From assembly GCF_011383005.1 (NCBI RefSeq), contig NZ_CP049935.1:1550001-1614000 (forward strand): 64,000 nt of DNA. The letters run 5' to 3'. The DNA is from Phycicoccus sp. HDW14. GTDB taxonomy: Bacteria > Actinomycetota > Actinomycetes > Actinomycetales > Dermatophilaceae. The notes below the pieces were generated by a model that did no database searches, was not told the origin of the DNA, and worked only from the letters and a program-made list of their open reading frames with translations. The first letter of the stretch is position 1, and each line of letters opens with the position of its first letter. The translations under genes were made by a program, and so were the position numbers. Shown piece after piece: positions 32,612 to 52,048 of the stretch.

Positions 32612-33264
32612 GCGCCCGCCTTCTTGGCGGGCGCCTTCTTGGCGGGCGCCTTCTTGGCGGGCGCCTTCTTCGCCGTCGCCTTCTTGGCCGTCGCCTTCGT
32701 GGCCGTCGCCTTCGTGGCGGGCGCCTTCTTCGCAGGCGACTTCTTCGCCGTCGTCTTCGTCGCGGGCGTCGCCGTCGTGGCGGTCTTCCTCGCCGGAGCC
32801 TTCTTCGCCGGGGCCTTGCGCGCCGGCGCCTTGCGCGCGGGAGCCGCGGACGCCGTCGACGGCGGGCTCGCGAGCACGGGGTCGGCGACCTCCGCGAGGC
32901 CGGCCCGCGGCGCGCGTGCGGCGCGTCCACCGACCGAGCGGGCGAGGTCGTCGACCTGGGCGGCCAGCCCGGCGACCGAGGCTCCGAGCGACTGCACCTC
33001 GGTGAGCAGGCGGGTCACGTCGACCCGGCCGACGGCCGACTCGACCTCGCGCTGCACGAGACCCACCACCTGGGCACGGTTCTGCTCGGCCGCGGTGAGC
33101 AGGTCGCCGGCGAGCTTCTCGACCTGCTTGGCGACCTTGGTCGAGGAGCCCTTCGCCCCGGCGAGCGTCACGAGCTCCTGGGCGGCCTCGACGGCACGGG
33201 CACGGGTCATCTCCCCGAGCCCCGACGCGAGCTCGACGTACGCACGGACGGAGCGCTTGGCCAT
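32608..33264 (-). CDS. Helical protein with lysine/alanine/proline-rich histone H1-like tail
   Basis: 218 residues. The N-terminal 110 residues are helical and phasin-like (YVELASGLGEMTRARAVEAAQELV, VQREVESAVGRVDVTRLLTEVQ). The C-terminal 85 residues are almost only K, A, P, T in repeats of KKAP/KKAT, as in PhaF/AlgP or histone H1-like bacterial proteins. PhaF-type proteins bind both polyhydroxyalkanoate granules and DNA. No PHA genes are visible here, so nucleoid binding is equally possible. The tail DNA is repetitive (see repeat entry) and could vary in length between strains. Confidence 0.8.
   Translation of the reverse strand: MAKRSVRAYVELASGLGEMTRARAVEAAQELVTLAGAKGSSTKVAKQVEKLAGDLLTAAEQNRAQVVGLVQREVESAVGRVDVTRLLTEVQSLGASVAGLAAQVDDLARSVGGRAARAPRAGLAEVADPVLASPPSTASAAPARKAPARKAPAKKAPARKTATTATPATKTTAKKSPAKKAPATKATATKATAKKATAKKAPAKKAPAKKAPAKKAGA
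32614..32830. repeat. Short degenerate tandem repeats encoding a KKAPA-type tail
   Basis: Imperfect repeats of a 15-18-base unit built on CTTCTTGGCGGGCGC (plus strand) encode the lysine/alanine/proline tail of the gene at 32608-33264. The first copies (32617-32665) are nearly identical and later ones diverge to TCGCCTTCGTGGCC. Such arrays are prone to copy-number change and assembly collapse. Confidence 0.75.
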
Positions 33265-33322
33265 GGGTCCTCCTCGATCGGGCGGTGGCAGGTGCCTGGC
33301 GGCGCCCACCGTCGGGCCCACG

Positions 33323-34264
33323 CTACCGGTCGGCCATCCGGCGCAGCAGGTCCCGCGCGTGCGCACGGGCCGGCTCGACCTCCGCATCCCCGGCATCGGT
33401 CGCCTCGTGCACCGCGCGCACGGCCGCGGCGAGGGTCGCGAGCGAGACGTCACCGTCGTCCGGGTCCTCGTGCAGCCAGCGCAGGTCGGGCGCGACGAAG
33501 GTCGGGCGGCGCTCGGGCGGGGCGTCGAGCACGGCCTCGAGGTCGTCGACCCCCGTGAGCACGAGGAGCGAGTCGGCGCCGGCCCGCACCGCCCCCTCGA
33601 TGTCGGTGTCGAGCCGGTCCCCCACCGCGAGGACGCGCTCGGCCGGTACGTCGAGCCGGTCGGCGGCGAGGAGGTAGAGCGGCGGCTGGGGCTTGCCGGC
33701 CACGAGGGCGGGCTCGGCCCCGACGGCCCGCGCGACGGCGGAGACGAGGGAGCCGTTCCCGGGGGCGACGCCCCGGTCGGTCGGCAGGGTCGCGTCGGTG
33801 TTCGTGGCGACCCAGCGTCCGCCACCCTCGATGACGTAGGCGGCCTCGGCGAGGTCGGTGGCGGTGACCTCCGGGCCGTAGCCCTGGACGACGGCGACCA
33901 CCTCGGCGTCGGTGTCCGCAGCCCGACGCACCGCGACGAACCCGGCCTCGACCAGGGCCGCGGCGACACCGGGCCCGCCGACGGCCAGCACCGCCGACCC
34001 CTCCGGGGTCAACTCACGCTGCAACAGCCATGCGGCGGCCTGGCTGCTCGTGACCACCGCCTCCGCCGAGCTGGTCAGGCCGAGGTCCACGAGGTGCGCG
34101 GCGACGTCGGCCGGCGACCGGGAGGCGTTGTTCGTCGCGTAGACCACCGGCACCTCGAGCGCGGTGAGCGACCCGACCGCGTGCGGGACGGCACTCGGGC
34201 CGCGGTAGACCACCCCGTCGAGGTCGCAGACGACCGCCGAGTAGCGGCCGGCCAGCGTGCTCAC
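33323..34264 (-). CDS. HAD-IIA family phosphatase (Rv1692-like)
   Basis: A 313-residue HAD-superfamily phosphatase. Motif I is VVCDLDGVVYRG (residues 10-21), motif II the TNNAS loop, motif III GKPQPPLYLL and motif IV LAVGDRLDTDIEGA. The type IIA cap is indicated by length and spacing. The M. tuberculosis homologue Rv1692 acts as a glycerol-3-phosphate phosphatase. The GTG start overlaps the TPR gene stop (GTGA). Same gene order as Rv1691-Rv1692. Confidence 0.88.
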   Translation of the reverse strand: MSTLAGRYSAVVCDLDGVVYRGPSAVPHAVGSLTALEVPVVYATNNASRSPADVAAHLVDLGLTSSAEAVVTSSQAAAWLLQRELTPEGSAVLAVGGPGVAAALVEAGFVAVRRAADTDAEVVAVVQGYGPEVTATDLAEAAYVIEGGGRWVATNTDATLPTDRGVAPGNGSLVSAVARAVGAEPALVAGKPQPPLYLLAADRLDVPAERVLAVGDRLDTDIEGAVRAGADSLLVLTGVDDLEAVLDAPPERRPTFVAPDLRWLHEDPDDGDVSLATLAAAVRAVHEATDAGDAEVEPARAHARDLLRRMADR

Positions 34265-35250
34265 GCGCGCGGCTCCTCCGTGACGGGCGGCTCGCCGGCC
34301 AGCTCGTCCTCGCCATCGCCCAGGTCGGTCAGCGCGACACCGTCGAGCTCCTCGACCCGCTCGACCGCGTCGGTCTCGTTCTCGGTGTCCCCCTCGACGA
34401 CCCGCAGGAACCACTCGCGGGCCTCCTCGGGCCGACCGAGCGCCAGGAGGGTGTCGGCGTACGCGTACTGGAGGCGGTGGACGCCGGCCTTGCGTCCGCG
34501 CTGGAGCGCCGGGATCTGCAGGGCGAGCAGGGCGGCGTCGAGCTGGCCGAGGTCACGGCGGACCCCGGAGACGACGATGGCCAGCTCGATCCGCTCGGCC
34601 TCCCCGAGGCCCTTGGCCTCCGGGGACGCCGCGAGCTCGAGGGCGCGGGTGTGCCGCCCGAGCCCGCGCTCGCAGTCGACCATGAGCGGGAGCAGGTGCG
34701 AGGAGCCGCTGAGCCGTCGGACGGTGCGGAACTCGGTGAGGGCGCGGCCGAAGTCGCCCATCCGGTAGGCGACCATGCCGAGGGCCTCCCGAGCCGCCGG
34801 CACCCGGCCGGCGCGCCGGACCGCGGTCTCGGCGTGGGCCAGCGCGACGTCGACCTCGTCGGCCTCGAGGAAGACCGAGACCATGACGAGGTGCCGCGCC
34901 ACCCCCTCGGCGTTCTCCTTCGACAGGGTCCGCAGCTGCTGGTGCACGGAGCGGTCGAGCTCCTTGCCCGTCACCTCGTCGGGGAGGCGGGGCTCCGGTA
35001 GGCGCGGGCTCTTCGGCGCCAGGCGGCTGCCCCCGCCGTGCTGCTCCTCGCCGTCGCGTCGCGGCCCCGCGGAGCTGCGTGCACCACCGGGGCGGCCGCC
35101 CTGGGGAGCGCCACGGCCGGCGCCACGCGGGCCTCCACGCCCGCCGGCCCCGGCACCACGGGACTCACGACGCGGTCCGTCGGAGCGTCCGGGCCGGCCG
35201 TCGCCGCCCGGTCGTCCGCCGCGGGCGGGGCGCTGCTGGTCCTCGGGCAC
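34261..35250 (-). CDS. Tetratricopeptide-like protein with disordered glycine/arginine-rich N-terminus
   Basis: A 329-residue protein. Residues 1-100 are disordered and rich in G, R, P and S (RGG-like clusters), and the rest is helical with TPR-type repeats (EVDVALAHAETAVRRAGRVPAAREALGMV, FGRALTEFRTVRRLSG, LGRPEEAREWFLRVVEGD). The GTG start (VPEDQQ) has a GAGAGGA ribosome-binding site 6 bases upstream. It is the counterpart of Rv1691. A TAGACT hexamer at about 35293-35288 may be the -10 of its promoter. Function unknown. Confidence 0.8.
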   Translation of the reverse strand: MPEDQQRPARGGRPGGDGRPGRSDGPRRESRGAGAGGRGGPRGAGRGAPQGGRPGGARSSAGPRRDGEEQHGGGSRLAPKSPRLPEPRLPDEVTGKELDRSVHQQLRTLSKENAEGVARHLVMVSVFLEADEVDVALAHAETAVRRAGRVPAAREALGMVAYRMGDFGRALTEFRTVRRLSGSSHLLPLMVDCERGLGRHTRALELAASPEAKGLGEAERIELAIVVSGVRRDLGQLDAALLALQIPALQRGRKAGVHRLQYAYADTLLALGRPEEAREWFLRVVEGDTENETDAVERVEELDGVALTDLGDGEDELAGEPPVTEEPRA

Positions 35251-35380
35251 GTCGGGTCCTCTCGTCTCGCCGGTCACCGGCGGGGTCAGTCTAGGGACGG
35301 CCTCCGCTCGCTCGGCGGGCCGGCTCCGGCTCTCGTCCACCAGACAAAGGCAGACACTCGGCACAGAAAGCAGACAATGA

Positions 35381-35412
35381 GAAAGGGCCCGTCGCGAACG
35401 ACGGGCCCTTTC
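35381..35412 (-). terminator. rRNA operon terminator
   Basis: Perfect 14-base inverted repeat: GAAAGGGCCCGTCG at 35381-35394, a 4-base loop, and CGACGGGCCCTTTC at 35399-35412. It lies about 10 bases after the 5S rRNA 3' end in the direction of transcription and is followed on the minus strand by a mixed T-rich stretch. It separates the rRNA operon from the TPR gene at 34261-35250. Confidence 0.9.
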
Positions 35413-35421
35413 TGGAAAGTA

Positions 35422-35539
35422 TGTCCGGCTGCGTCCTACTCTCCCACACCGTCACCAGTGCAGTACCATCGGCGCTGAAGGGCTTAGCTTCCGGGTTCGG
35501 AATGGAGCCGGGCGTTTCCCCTTCGCTATGACAGCCGAA
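35422..35539 (-). rRNA. rrf: 5S ribosomal RNA
   Basis: About 118 bases. The minus strand begins near TTCGGCTGTCATAGCGAAGG and contains the conserved CCGAACCCGGAAGCTAAG loop and the terminal GGACGCAGCCGGAC arm, typical of actinobacterial 5S. It follows the 23S gene after about 85 bases. Ends are estimated to within a few bases. Confidence 0.95.
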
Positions 35540-35623
35540 ACTCTATGGAGATGTCAGTCGTTCCCGACCGTATCTCGGGAACTGCACAGTGGACGCGAAC
35601 ACAGAAGATCTTTAGGTGTGTAT

Positions 35624-40602
<4,979 letters not shown>

Positions 40603-40813
40603 TGTGTGACTCTCGGTCGAGACCGAGAAATCTGATTACCGGCGAACCGGTAGATCGTTACCCTTGGAGGGTTGTTTCACTGGCTGAGCACGAACAACTA
40701 GCTTTCGCTGTTGTTCGTTGTCCAACCAAAGGATTTTCGTGCATCGATCTGCGTCCCGGGCCTGATGGCCAGGTCTGCCTCACGATGCGACGAGGTAATT
40801 GGCATCGATTTTT

Positions 40814-40836
40814 GACACGCTGTTGAGTTCTCAAGG
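40814..40836 (-). promoter_or_regulatory. Conserved rRNA leader motif (processing/antitermination region)
   Basis: On the minus strand CCTTGAGAACTCAACAGCGT lies about 210-230 bases upstream of the 16S gene. This is a near-invariant actinobacterial rRNA leader sequence, paired with a similar motif in the 16S-23S spacer and thought to be involved in precursor folding or processing. Confidence 0.75.
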
Positions 40837-40923
40837 TTCGGACGCGCACCAACGGCTTGCTCAGTGAGCTCGTCGTCGGGGCTACTTGCGTGTGTTCTCC
40901 CAGTCGCTGGAAGCAACTGTTCA

Positions 40924-40953
40924 AACTTACCCGCGGTTCTGCTTGGGCGTCAA
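40924..40953 (-). promoter_or_regulatory. Candidate proximal rRNA promoter
   Basis: TTGACG at 40953-40948, an 18-base spacer, and TAAGTT at 40929-40924 (minus strand). This is the best sigma-70-type match in the region and would start transcription about 315 bases upstream of the 16S gene. Confidence 0.65.
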
Positions 40954-41014
40954 ATCCGTGACCCACTCCTGGAGCGGCCGGCTTCGATCGCGCTTGGATC
41001 TTCGCGGTGTCCCA

Positions 41015-41045
41015 ACTCTAGCACCCTCTCGGGGGCTTCCTCCAA
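41015..41045 (-). promoter_or_regulatory. Candidate middle rRNA promoter
   Basis: TTGGAG at 41045-41040 and extended -10 TGCTAGAGT (hexamer TAGAGT at 41020-41015) with a 19-base spacer. The -10 is a good actinobacterial match, the -35 is weak. Confidence 0.5.
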
Positions 41046-41183
41046 CCGGCTCTTCCGGGCGCTGTGCGTCCGGGTCGAGACCCTTCGGGAGTGGGAGCCA
41101 GCTCGCGGGACCGGCCACTTGGTGCGGGGCTGTTCGGCCCTGCCGCTTGGTGTCCGTTCCTCCCTCTCGGGCTGACGTCGAGA

Positions 41184-41213
41184 ACATTAGATGACTCCTC
41201 GCGCAGAACACAA
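41184..41213 (-). promoter_or_regulatory. Candidate distal rRNA promoter
   Basis: TTGTGT at 41213-41208, 18 bases, TAATGT at 41189-41184. It sits just downstream of the tyrS terminator, as expected for the first of several tandem rRNA promoters. Confidence 0.5.
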
Positions 41214-41254
41214 ATCGCCGTGCCCCCACGAGGGGTCCGTCAGGCCCCCAAACG

Positions 41255-41285
41255 CCGAAACCCGCTGCAGCGCAGCGGGTTTCGG
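41255..41285 (-). terminator. tyrS terminator
   Basis: Inverted repeat CCGAAACCCGCTGC / GCAGCGGGTTTCGG with a 3-base loop, 16 bases after the tyrS stop codon. It insulates the rRNA promoters from tyrS readthrough. The minus-strand tail after the stem is GC-poor only briefly, so the T-tract is weak. Confidence 0.85.
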
Positions 41286-41300
41286 TTCCGAAATTCGTGT

Positions 41301-42574
41301 TCAGACGCCCTCCGGACGCTCCACACGGCCTGCGGCGAGGTTCTTGCGGCCCCTCCGGAGCAGGACGACACCGCCCGCGAGGACGTCGTCGGCCACGAGC
41401 ACCGCCTCGTCGTCGGCGACCTTCGCGCCGTTGACGGAGGCACCGCCCTCCCCGATGGTGCGTCGCGCCGCGTTGCGCGACTCGGCCAGGCCGACGGCCA
41501 CGAGGGCATCGACGACCGACATCCCCACGTGCACCTCACCCCCGGGCAGCTCGGCCGCGGCGTCCCGCAGGGTCGGCCCGTCGAGGCCGCGCACGTCCCC
41601 CTTCCCGAAGAGCGCCTCGCTCGCCGCCTGCACCGCCTCGGTCGCGGCGGCCCCGTGCACCAGCGTCGTCACGTCGGCGGCCAGCGTGCGCTGCGCCGCC
41701 CGGCGCCAGGGCTCCTCGGCGAGCTGCCGCCCGAGCTCGGCGACCTCATCGGCGGTGCGGTCGGTGAAGACCTTGAGCAGCGTGAGCACCGAGGCGTCCT
41801 CGACGTTGAGCCAGTACTGGAAGAAGGCGTAGGGGCTGGTCATCTCCGGCGAGAGCCAGATGGCGTTGCCGGCGCTCTTGCCGAACTTCTCCCCGAGCTG
41901 TCGGTGAGGAGCGGGGTCGTCAACAGGTGCACCGACGCCCCCTCGACGCGGTGGATGAGGTCGGACCCGGCGGTGAGGTTGCCCCACTGGTCGTTGCCGC
42001 CCGTCTGCAGGGTGCAGCCGAAGTCGCGGTACAGCTGCAGGTAGTCGAGCCCCTGCAGCAGCTGGTAGCTGAACTCCGTGTACGAGATGCCCTCGTCGCT
42101 GTTCAGCCGCGCGGCGATGGCCTCCTTCTTGACCATCTGGTTGACCCGGAAGTGCTTGCCGACGTCGCGCAGGAAGTCGAGAGCGCTCAGCCCCTCCGTC
42201 CAGTCGAGGTTGTTGACGAAGACCGCCGGGTTCTCGCCCGAGGACTCGAGGAACGGCTCGACCTGCGCCCGGATGCGGGCGACCCACTCGGCCGTCTGCT
42301 CCTTGGTCTTCAGGACCCGCTCGGCCGACGGGCGCGGGTCGCCGATCAGCCCGGTCGACCCGCCGACGAGGCAGATGACCCGGTGCCCCGCCCGCTGGAG
42401 GTGGCGCAGCAGGACGAGCTGGACGAGGTTGCCGAAGTGCAGCGACGGCGCGGTGGGGTCGAAGCCGCAGTACGCCGTGACCGGCCCGCCGGCGAGTGCC
42501 TCGCGCAGCGCGGACTCGTCGGTGGTCTGCGCCACCAGTCCTCGCCACTGCAGCTCGTCGAGGATGTCGGTCAC
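41301..42574 (-). CDS. tyrS: Tyrosyl-tRNA synthetase TyrS (one apparent frameshift)
   Basis: About 424 residues after correction, class I. The HIGH-like site is in GFDPTAPSLHFGN near residue 40, and the KMSKS-like loop KFGKSAGN follows the break. The S4 RNA-binding domain at the C-terminus includes VGLAESRNAARRTIGEGGASVNG. The frame breaks at the CCCC run 41891-41894; one extra base restores TDSSGEKFGKS. The GTG start (VTDILDELQWRGL) has a GGAAGGGG ribosome-binding site. tyrS near tlyA matches the M. tuberculosis neighbourhood, with an rRNA operon inserted between. Confidence 0.94.
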
Positions 42575-42709
42575 GGTACGGGCCCCTTCCGGCGGTCTCC
42601 GGCGGCGGTCGCCGGCCGCCCCAGCCTGCCACGCCCGAACCGGGTGGACGCAGCGGCCACCAGCGGGTGGGATGTCGGGGTGCACCCGCATCCACGAGCA
42701 GGCGGACCG

Positions 42710-43750
42710 GTGACCTCCCGCGTCCGTCGGGTCGCCGTCGTGGGCGGCGGCGTGGCCGGGCTGGCGCTGGCCGCCGGGCTCCCCCGGTCGGTCGAGGTCG
42801 TCCTCCACGAGGCGCAGCCCGAGCGCGCGCGGTGGGGGTCCGCGCTCGTCCTGGGCGCCTGGGCCCGCCCCGCCCTGCACCGCCTCGGGGTGCTCGACTC
42901 CGTGACCCGGGCGGGGTCGCCGGTCGGTGCCGGCCGGCTGTTCGCGCTCGACGGCCGGGCCCTGACCCGTCCCCACGACCTACACCTGCTCGCGGTGCCG
43001 CGGCCGGGGCTCCTCGACGCCCTCACGGCGGCCGTCGGCCCCGGGGTACGGGTCCTCCACGACGAGGTGCTCGACCCGGCCGAGCTCGACGCCGACCTCG
43101 TCGTCGGGGCCGACGGTGTCCGCAGCCGCGTGCGCGGACTGGTCGACCCCGGTCGCGCGGCACGGCTCGGGACCCCGTGGGTCGCCCTGCGCGGCCGGCT
43201 CGGCGCCCCGCCCGGCGCCGCGGCCGGCGAGTACTGGGGCCCGGGTCTGCTCGTCGGGCTCGTCCCCTCACCGGGCGGCGGCCACTGGTTCACCGCCCAC
43301 CGCAGCACCCTCGGCCCCGAGCCGCTCGACGTCGCCGCGGTGCACGAGGAGGTCCGCGTGCTCGCGCAGGGCGCCGGCGCCGCGGTGCGCTCGACCGTCG
43401 AGGACGCCACGGCGGGCCTCGCCGCGACCCGGCTCTGGGTGGCCCCGCCGATGCGCCGCTACGTCCACGGGCGGTACGTCGTCGTCGGCGACGCCGCGCA
43501 CGCGATGACCCCCAACCTCGGTCGGGGCGCCGGCGAGGCGCTCCTCGACGCGGTCACCCTCGCCGACCGGGTCGCCGCCGGCGGGTCGCTCGCGGCGTGG
43601 CAGGCCCGGCGGCTGCCGCGGACGCAGGCCGCCCGCACGGCCTCGTCCGCGGTGATGCGCCTGGCGCTGGCCGAGAGGGGCGCGGGCGTGCGGGACGCGG
43701 TCCTGCGGCTCAGCCCCGCCGGCGACGCACGGCCGGGCGGTAGACGCTGA
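42710..43750 (+). CDS. FAD-dependent monooxygenase (PHBH-fold)
   Basis: 346 residues. The FAD-binding GGGVAGLALAAGL is at about residues 12-24, the DG fingerprint in DLVVGADGVRSRVRGL at about 128-143, and the second FAD motif GDAAHAMTPNLGRGAGEALLDA at about 261-282. The family oxidises aromatic or polycyclic substrates with NAD(P)H. At under 350 residues it is short for the group. The GTG start is the likely one. Its 3' end overlaps the mpg gene on the other strand by 41 bases. Substrate unknown. Confidence 0.85.
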   Translation: MTSRVRRVAVVGGGVAGLALAAGLPRSVEVVLHEAQPERARWGSALVLGAWARPALHRLGVLDSVTRAGSPVGAGRLFALDGRALTRPHDLHLLAVPRPGLLDALTAAVGPGVRVLHDEVLDPAELDADLVVGADGVRSRVRGLVDPGRAARLGTPWVALRGRLGAPPGAAAGEYWGPGLLVGLVPSPGGGHWFTAHRSTLGPEPLDVAAVHEEVRVLAQGAGAAVRSTVEDATAGLAATRLWVAPPMRRYVHGRYVVVGDAAHAMTPNLGRGAGEALLDAVTLADRVAAGGSLAAWQARRLPRTQAARTASSAVMRLALAERGAGVRDAVLRLSPAGDARPGGRR

Positions 43751-44315
43751 CGGTCGGCTCGTCGGCCAGCCAGAAGCGCCACGGGAAGAGCTCGCCGTCG
43801 CCGCCCGCCCCGCTCACCCCGACGCGCGGTCCGGTGCGCACCGACGACGGCTCCACCGGCCCGTCCGGCAGCTCGAGGCGGCCGTCGGTGGCCGGGTCGA
43901 GCAGGTCCAGCCCGTTCTCGTCCCGCCCGAGCGCGAGCGTCGTGGCCAGCCGGGCCGGGCCCCGCGCCCAGTCGCGCTCGCGGACCCCGGGGCGACGGGC
44001 CGCCGCCACGTCGTGACCGGCCACCACCTCCCCGGCCCGCAGCAGCACGGCGGACGCCGCGCCCTCCGACCCGGTGACGACGTTGGCGCAGAAGTGCATC
44101 CCGTACGTGAAGTAGACGTAGAGCCGGCCGGCCGGGCCGAACATCACCGCGGTCCGCGGCGTGCGACCCCGGTACGCGTGCGAGCCGGGGTCCACCGACC
44201 CCGCGTAGGCCTCGACCTCCGTGAGCCGGACGGTCACCCCGGCGTGGGTGAACCGGGCGCCGAGCAGGGCCGGTGCGACGTCGAGGACGTCACCCGCGAG
44301 CAGCCCGGCGAGCAC
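43710..44315 (-). CDS. 3-methyladenine DNA glycosylase (Mpg/AAG family)
   Basis: A 201-residue AAG-fold glycosylase that removes alkylated purines. It shows VRLTEVEAYAGSVDPGSHAYRG (catalytic Glu and nearby residues), TAVMFGPAGRLYVYFTYGMHFCANVV, which is the family signature, and the RDWARGPARL loop. The GTG start lies 2 bases after the argH stop, so it is downstream in the arg operon. The 3' end runs into the convergent monooxygenase gene. Confidence 0.9.
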   Translation of the reverse strand: MLAGLLAGDVLDVAPALLGARFTHAGVTVRLTEVEAYAGSVDPGSHAYRGRTPRTAVMFGPAGRLYVYFTYGMHFCANVVTGSEGAASAVLLRAGEVVAGHDVAAARRPGVRERDWARGPARLATTLALGRDENGLDLLDPATDGRLELPDGPVEPSSVRTGPRVGVSGAGGDGELFPWRFWLADEPTVSVYRPAVRRRRG

Positions 44316-44317
44316 GG

Positions 44318-48413
<4,096 letters not shown>

Positions 48414-48421
<8 letters not shown>

Positions 48422-49388
48422 CCTCGCTCCCCTCCCGGTCCGGCAGGACCATCGTGCCGATGCCCTCGGAGGTGAACACCTCGAGCAGCAGGCTGTGCGG
48501 CTGGCGGCCGTCGACCACGTGCGCCTGCGGCACCCCGGCCTCGACGGCGCGGATGCACGCCTCGAGCTTGGGGATCATCCCGGCGTCGACCCGGGTGAGC
48601 AGCTCGCGGGCGGCCGAGAGGCGCAGCTCGGAGAGCAGCGACCCGCGGTCGGGCCAGTTCGCGTAGACGCCCTCGACGTCGGTGAGGACGACGAGCTTGC
48701 GGGCCCCGAGCGCGGCGGCCAGGGCGGCGGCCGCGGTGTCGGCGTTGACGTTGAGCACCTGCCCGTCCTCGTCGAGGTCGGGGGCGATGGTCGAGACGAC
48801 GGGGATGCGTCCGGCGTCGAGCAGGTCGAGGACCGCTCCGGGGTTCACCTCGACGACGTCGCCGACGAGGCCGATGTCGTGCTCCTCGCCGTCGACGGTG
48901 ACGCCGCGCCGACGCGCCCCGAAGAGGCCGGCGTCCTCGCCGGAGAGCCCGACGGCGACCGGGCCGTGCTGGTTGAGCAGGCCGACGAGCTCGCGGCCGA
49001 CCTGGCCGGTGAGGACCATCCGCACGACGTCCATCACCTCGGGTGTCGTGACGCGCAGGCCGCCGCGGAACTCCGACTCCAGGCCGAGCCGGTCGAGCAT
49101 CCCCTTGATCTGCGGACCGCCGCCGTGCACGACGACCGGGCGCAGGCCGGCGAAGCGCAGGAAGGCGATGTCCTCGGCGAAGGCCGCCTTGAGCGCGTCG
49201 TCGGTCATCGCGTTGCCGCCGTACTTGACGACGACGAGGGCGCCACGGAAGCGCTCGAGCCAGGGCAGCGCCTCGACGAGGGTCAGCGCCTTGGACTGGG
49301 CGACGCGCAGCGCGGCGGCGTCGATCGCGCCGCGCAGGGCCTGCCGCTCGGGTGGGGTCATCGGGGCCTCGCTCGTCGCGGCGCTCAC
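48414..49388 (-). CDS. argB: Acetylglutamate kinase ArgB
   Basis: A 324-residue amino acid kinase phosphorylating N-acetylglutamate. The nucleotide lysine is in [11 protein letters not shown], the substrate loop in [15 protein letters not shown], and the SGEDAGLF and [12 protein letters not shown] segments are typical. Its N-terminal extension resembles that of arginine-inhibited ArgB types, in which it mediates hexamerisation and feedback. Thus this step is probably feedback-regulated. The GTG start overlaps the argJ stop (GTGA); an internal ATG nine codons on is the alternative. Confidence 0.94.
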
Positions 49389-50534
49389 GTGGAGTACGCC
49401 GAGTTCTCGTGGACGTAGTCGTGCGTCAGGTCGTTGGTCCAGATGGTGGCGGCCGCCTCGCCGGCGTGCAGGTCGACGACGACGCGCACCTCGCGGGCGG
49501 ACAGGTCGACGAGCGTACGGTCCTCCCCGACGCCGCCGGCCCGGCAGACCCGGACCCCGTTCATCGTCACGTCGAGGGTCGTGGGGTCGAAGGCCGCGGC
49601 CGTGGTGCCGACGGCGGCCAGCACCCGCCCCCAGTTCGGGTCGTTGCCGAACACGGCGCACTTGAAGAGGTTGTTGCGGGCGACCGCACGCGCCACCTCG
49701 AGGGCGTCCTCCTCGGAGGCCGCGGTGCGCACCTCGACGGCGATGTCGTGGTGGGCCCCTTCGGCGTCGGCGACGAGCTGGCGGGCGAGGTCGGCGCAGA
49801 CGGCGGTGACGGCGTCGGTGAGGGTCGCCGCGTCGACCTCGATGCCCGAGGCCCCCGAGGCGAGCAGCACGACGGTGTCGTTGGTGGACATGCAGCCGTC
49901 GGAGTCGACGCGGTCGAAGGTCGTGCGGGTCGCGGCGCGCAGGGCGGGGTCGAGGTCGGCGGCGTCGACGACGGCGTCGGTGGTGACGACGACGAGCATC
50001 GTCGCGAGCGCCGGCGCGAGCATCCCCGCGCCCTTGGCCATCCCGCCGACCGACCAGCCGTCGCTTTCGACGTGCGCGGTCTTGGCCACGGTGTCGGTGG
50101 TCATGATCGCCTCGGCCGCCGCAGGTCCCCCGTCCGCGGCCAGCGCGTCGGCCGCCGCGTCGACGCCGTCGAGCAGGCGCTCCATCGGCAGCCGCTCGCC
50201 GATGAGGCCGGTCGAGCAGACGACGACGTCGCCGGGGCGAGGTCGAGGAGGGAGCCGACGTGCTCGGCGGTGCGGTGGGTGTCCTGGAAGCCCGGGGCGC
50301 CGGTGCACGCGTTGGCGCCACCGCTGTTGAGGACGACGGCGTCCGCGCGCCCGTCGGCGACGACCGTGCGCGACCAGGTGACCGGCGCCGCCTCGACCCG
50401 GTTGCCCGTGAAGACGGCGGCCGCGTGGTGGTCGGGGCCGTCGTTGACGACGAGGGCCACGTCGGGGCGACCGGAGGACTTCAGCCCGGCGACGACGCCG
50501 GAGGCGCGGAAGCCGCGCGGGGTGGTGACCGACA

Positions 50535-50535
<1 letters not shown>
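49385..50535 (-). CDS. argJ: Glutamate N-acetyltransferase / amino-acid N-acetyltransferase ArgJ (one apparent frameshift)
   Basis: About 383 residues after correction. ArgJ recycles acetyl groups from acetylornithine to glutamate and self-cleaves. The start region has the family-typical [20 protein letters not shown] segment, the cleavage site is in [20 protein letters not shown] (the nucleophilic Thr follows LA), and [12 protein letters not shown] precedes the break. The frame breaks at the GGGG run 50234-50237, where one extra base joins SLLDLAPGD to [15 protein letters not shown]. It overlaps the ACT gene by one base. Confidence 0.93.
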
Positions 50536-52048
<1,513 letters not shown>

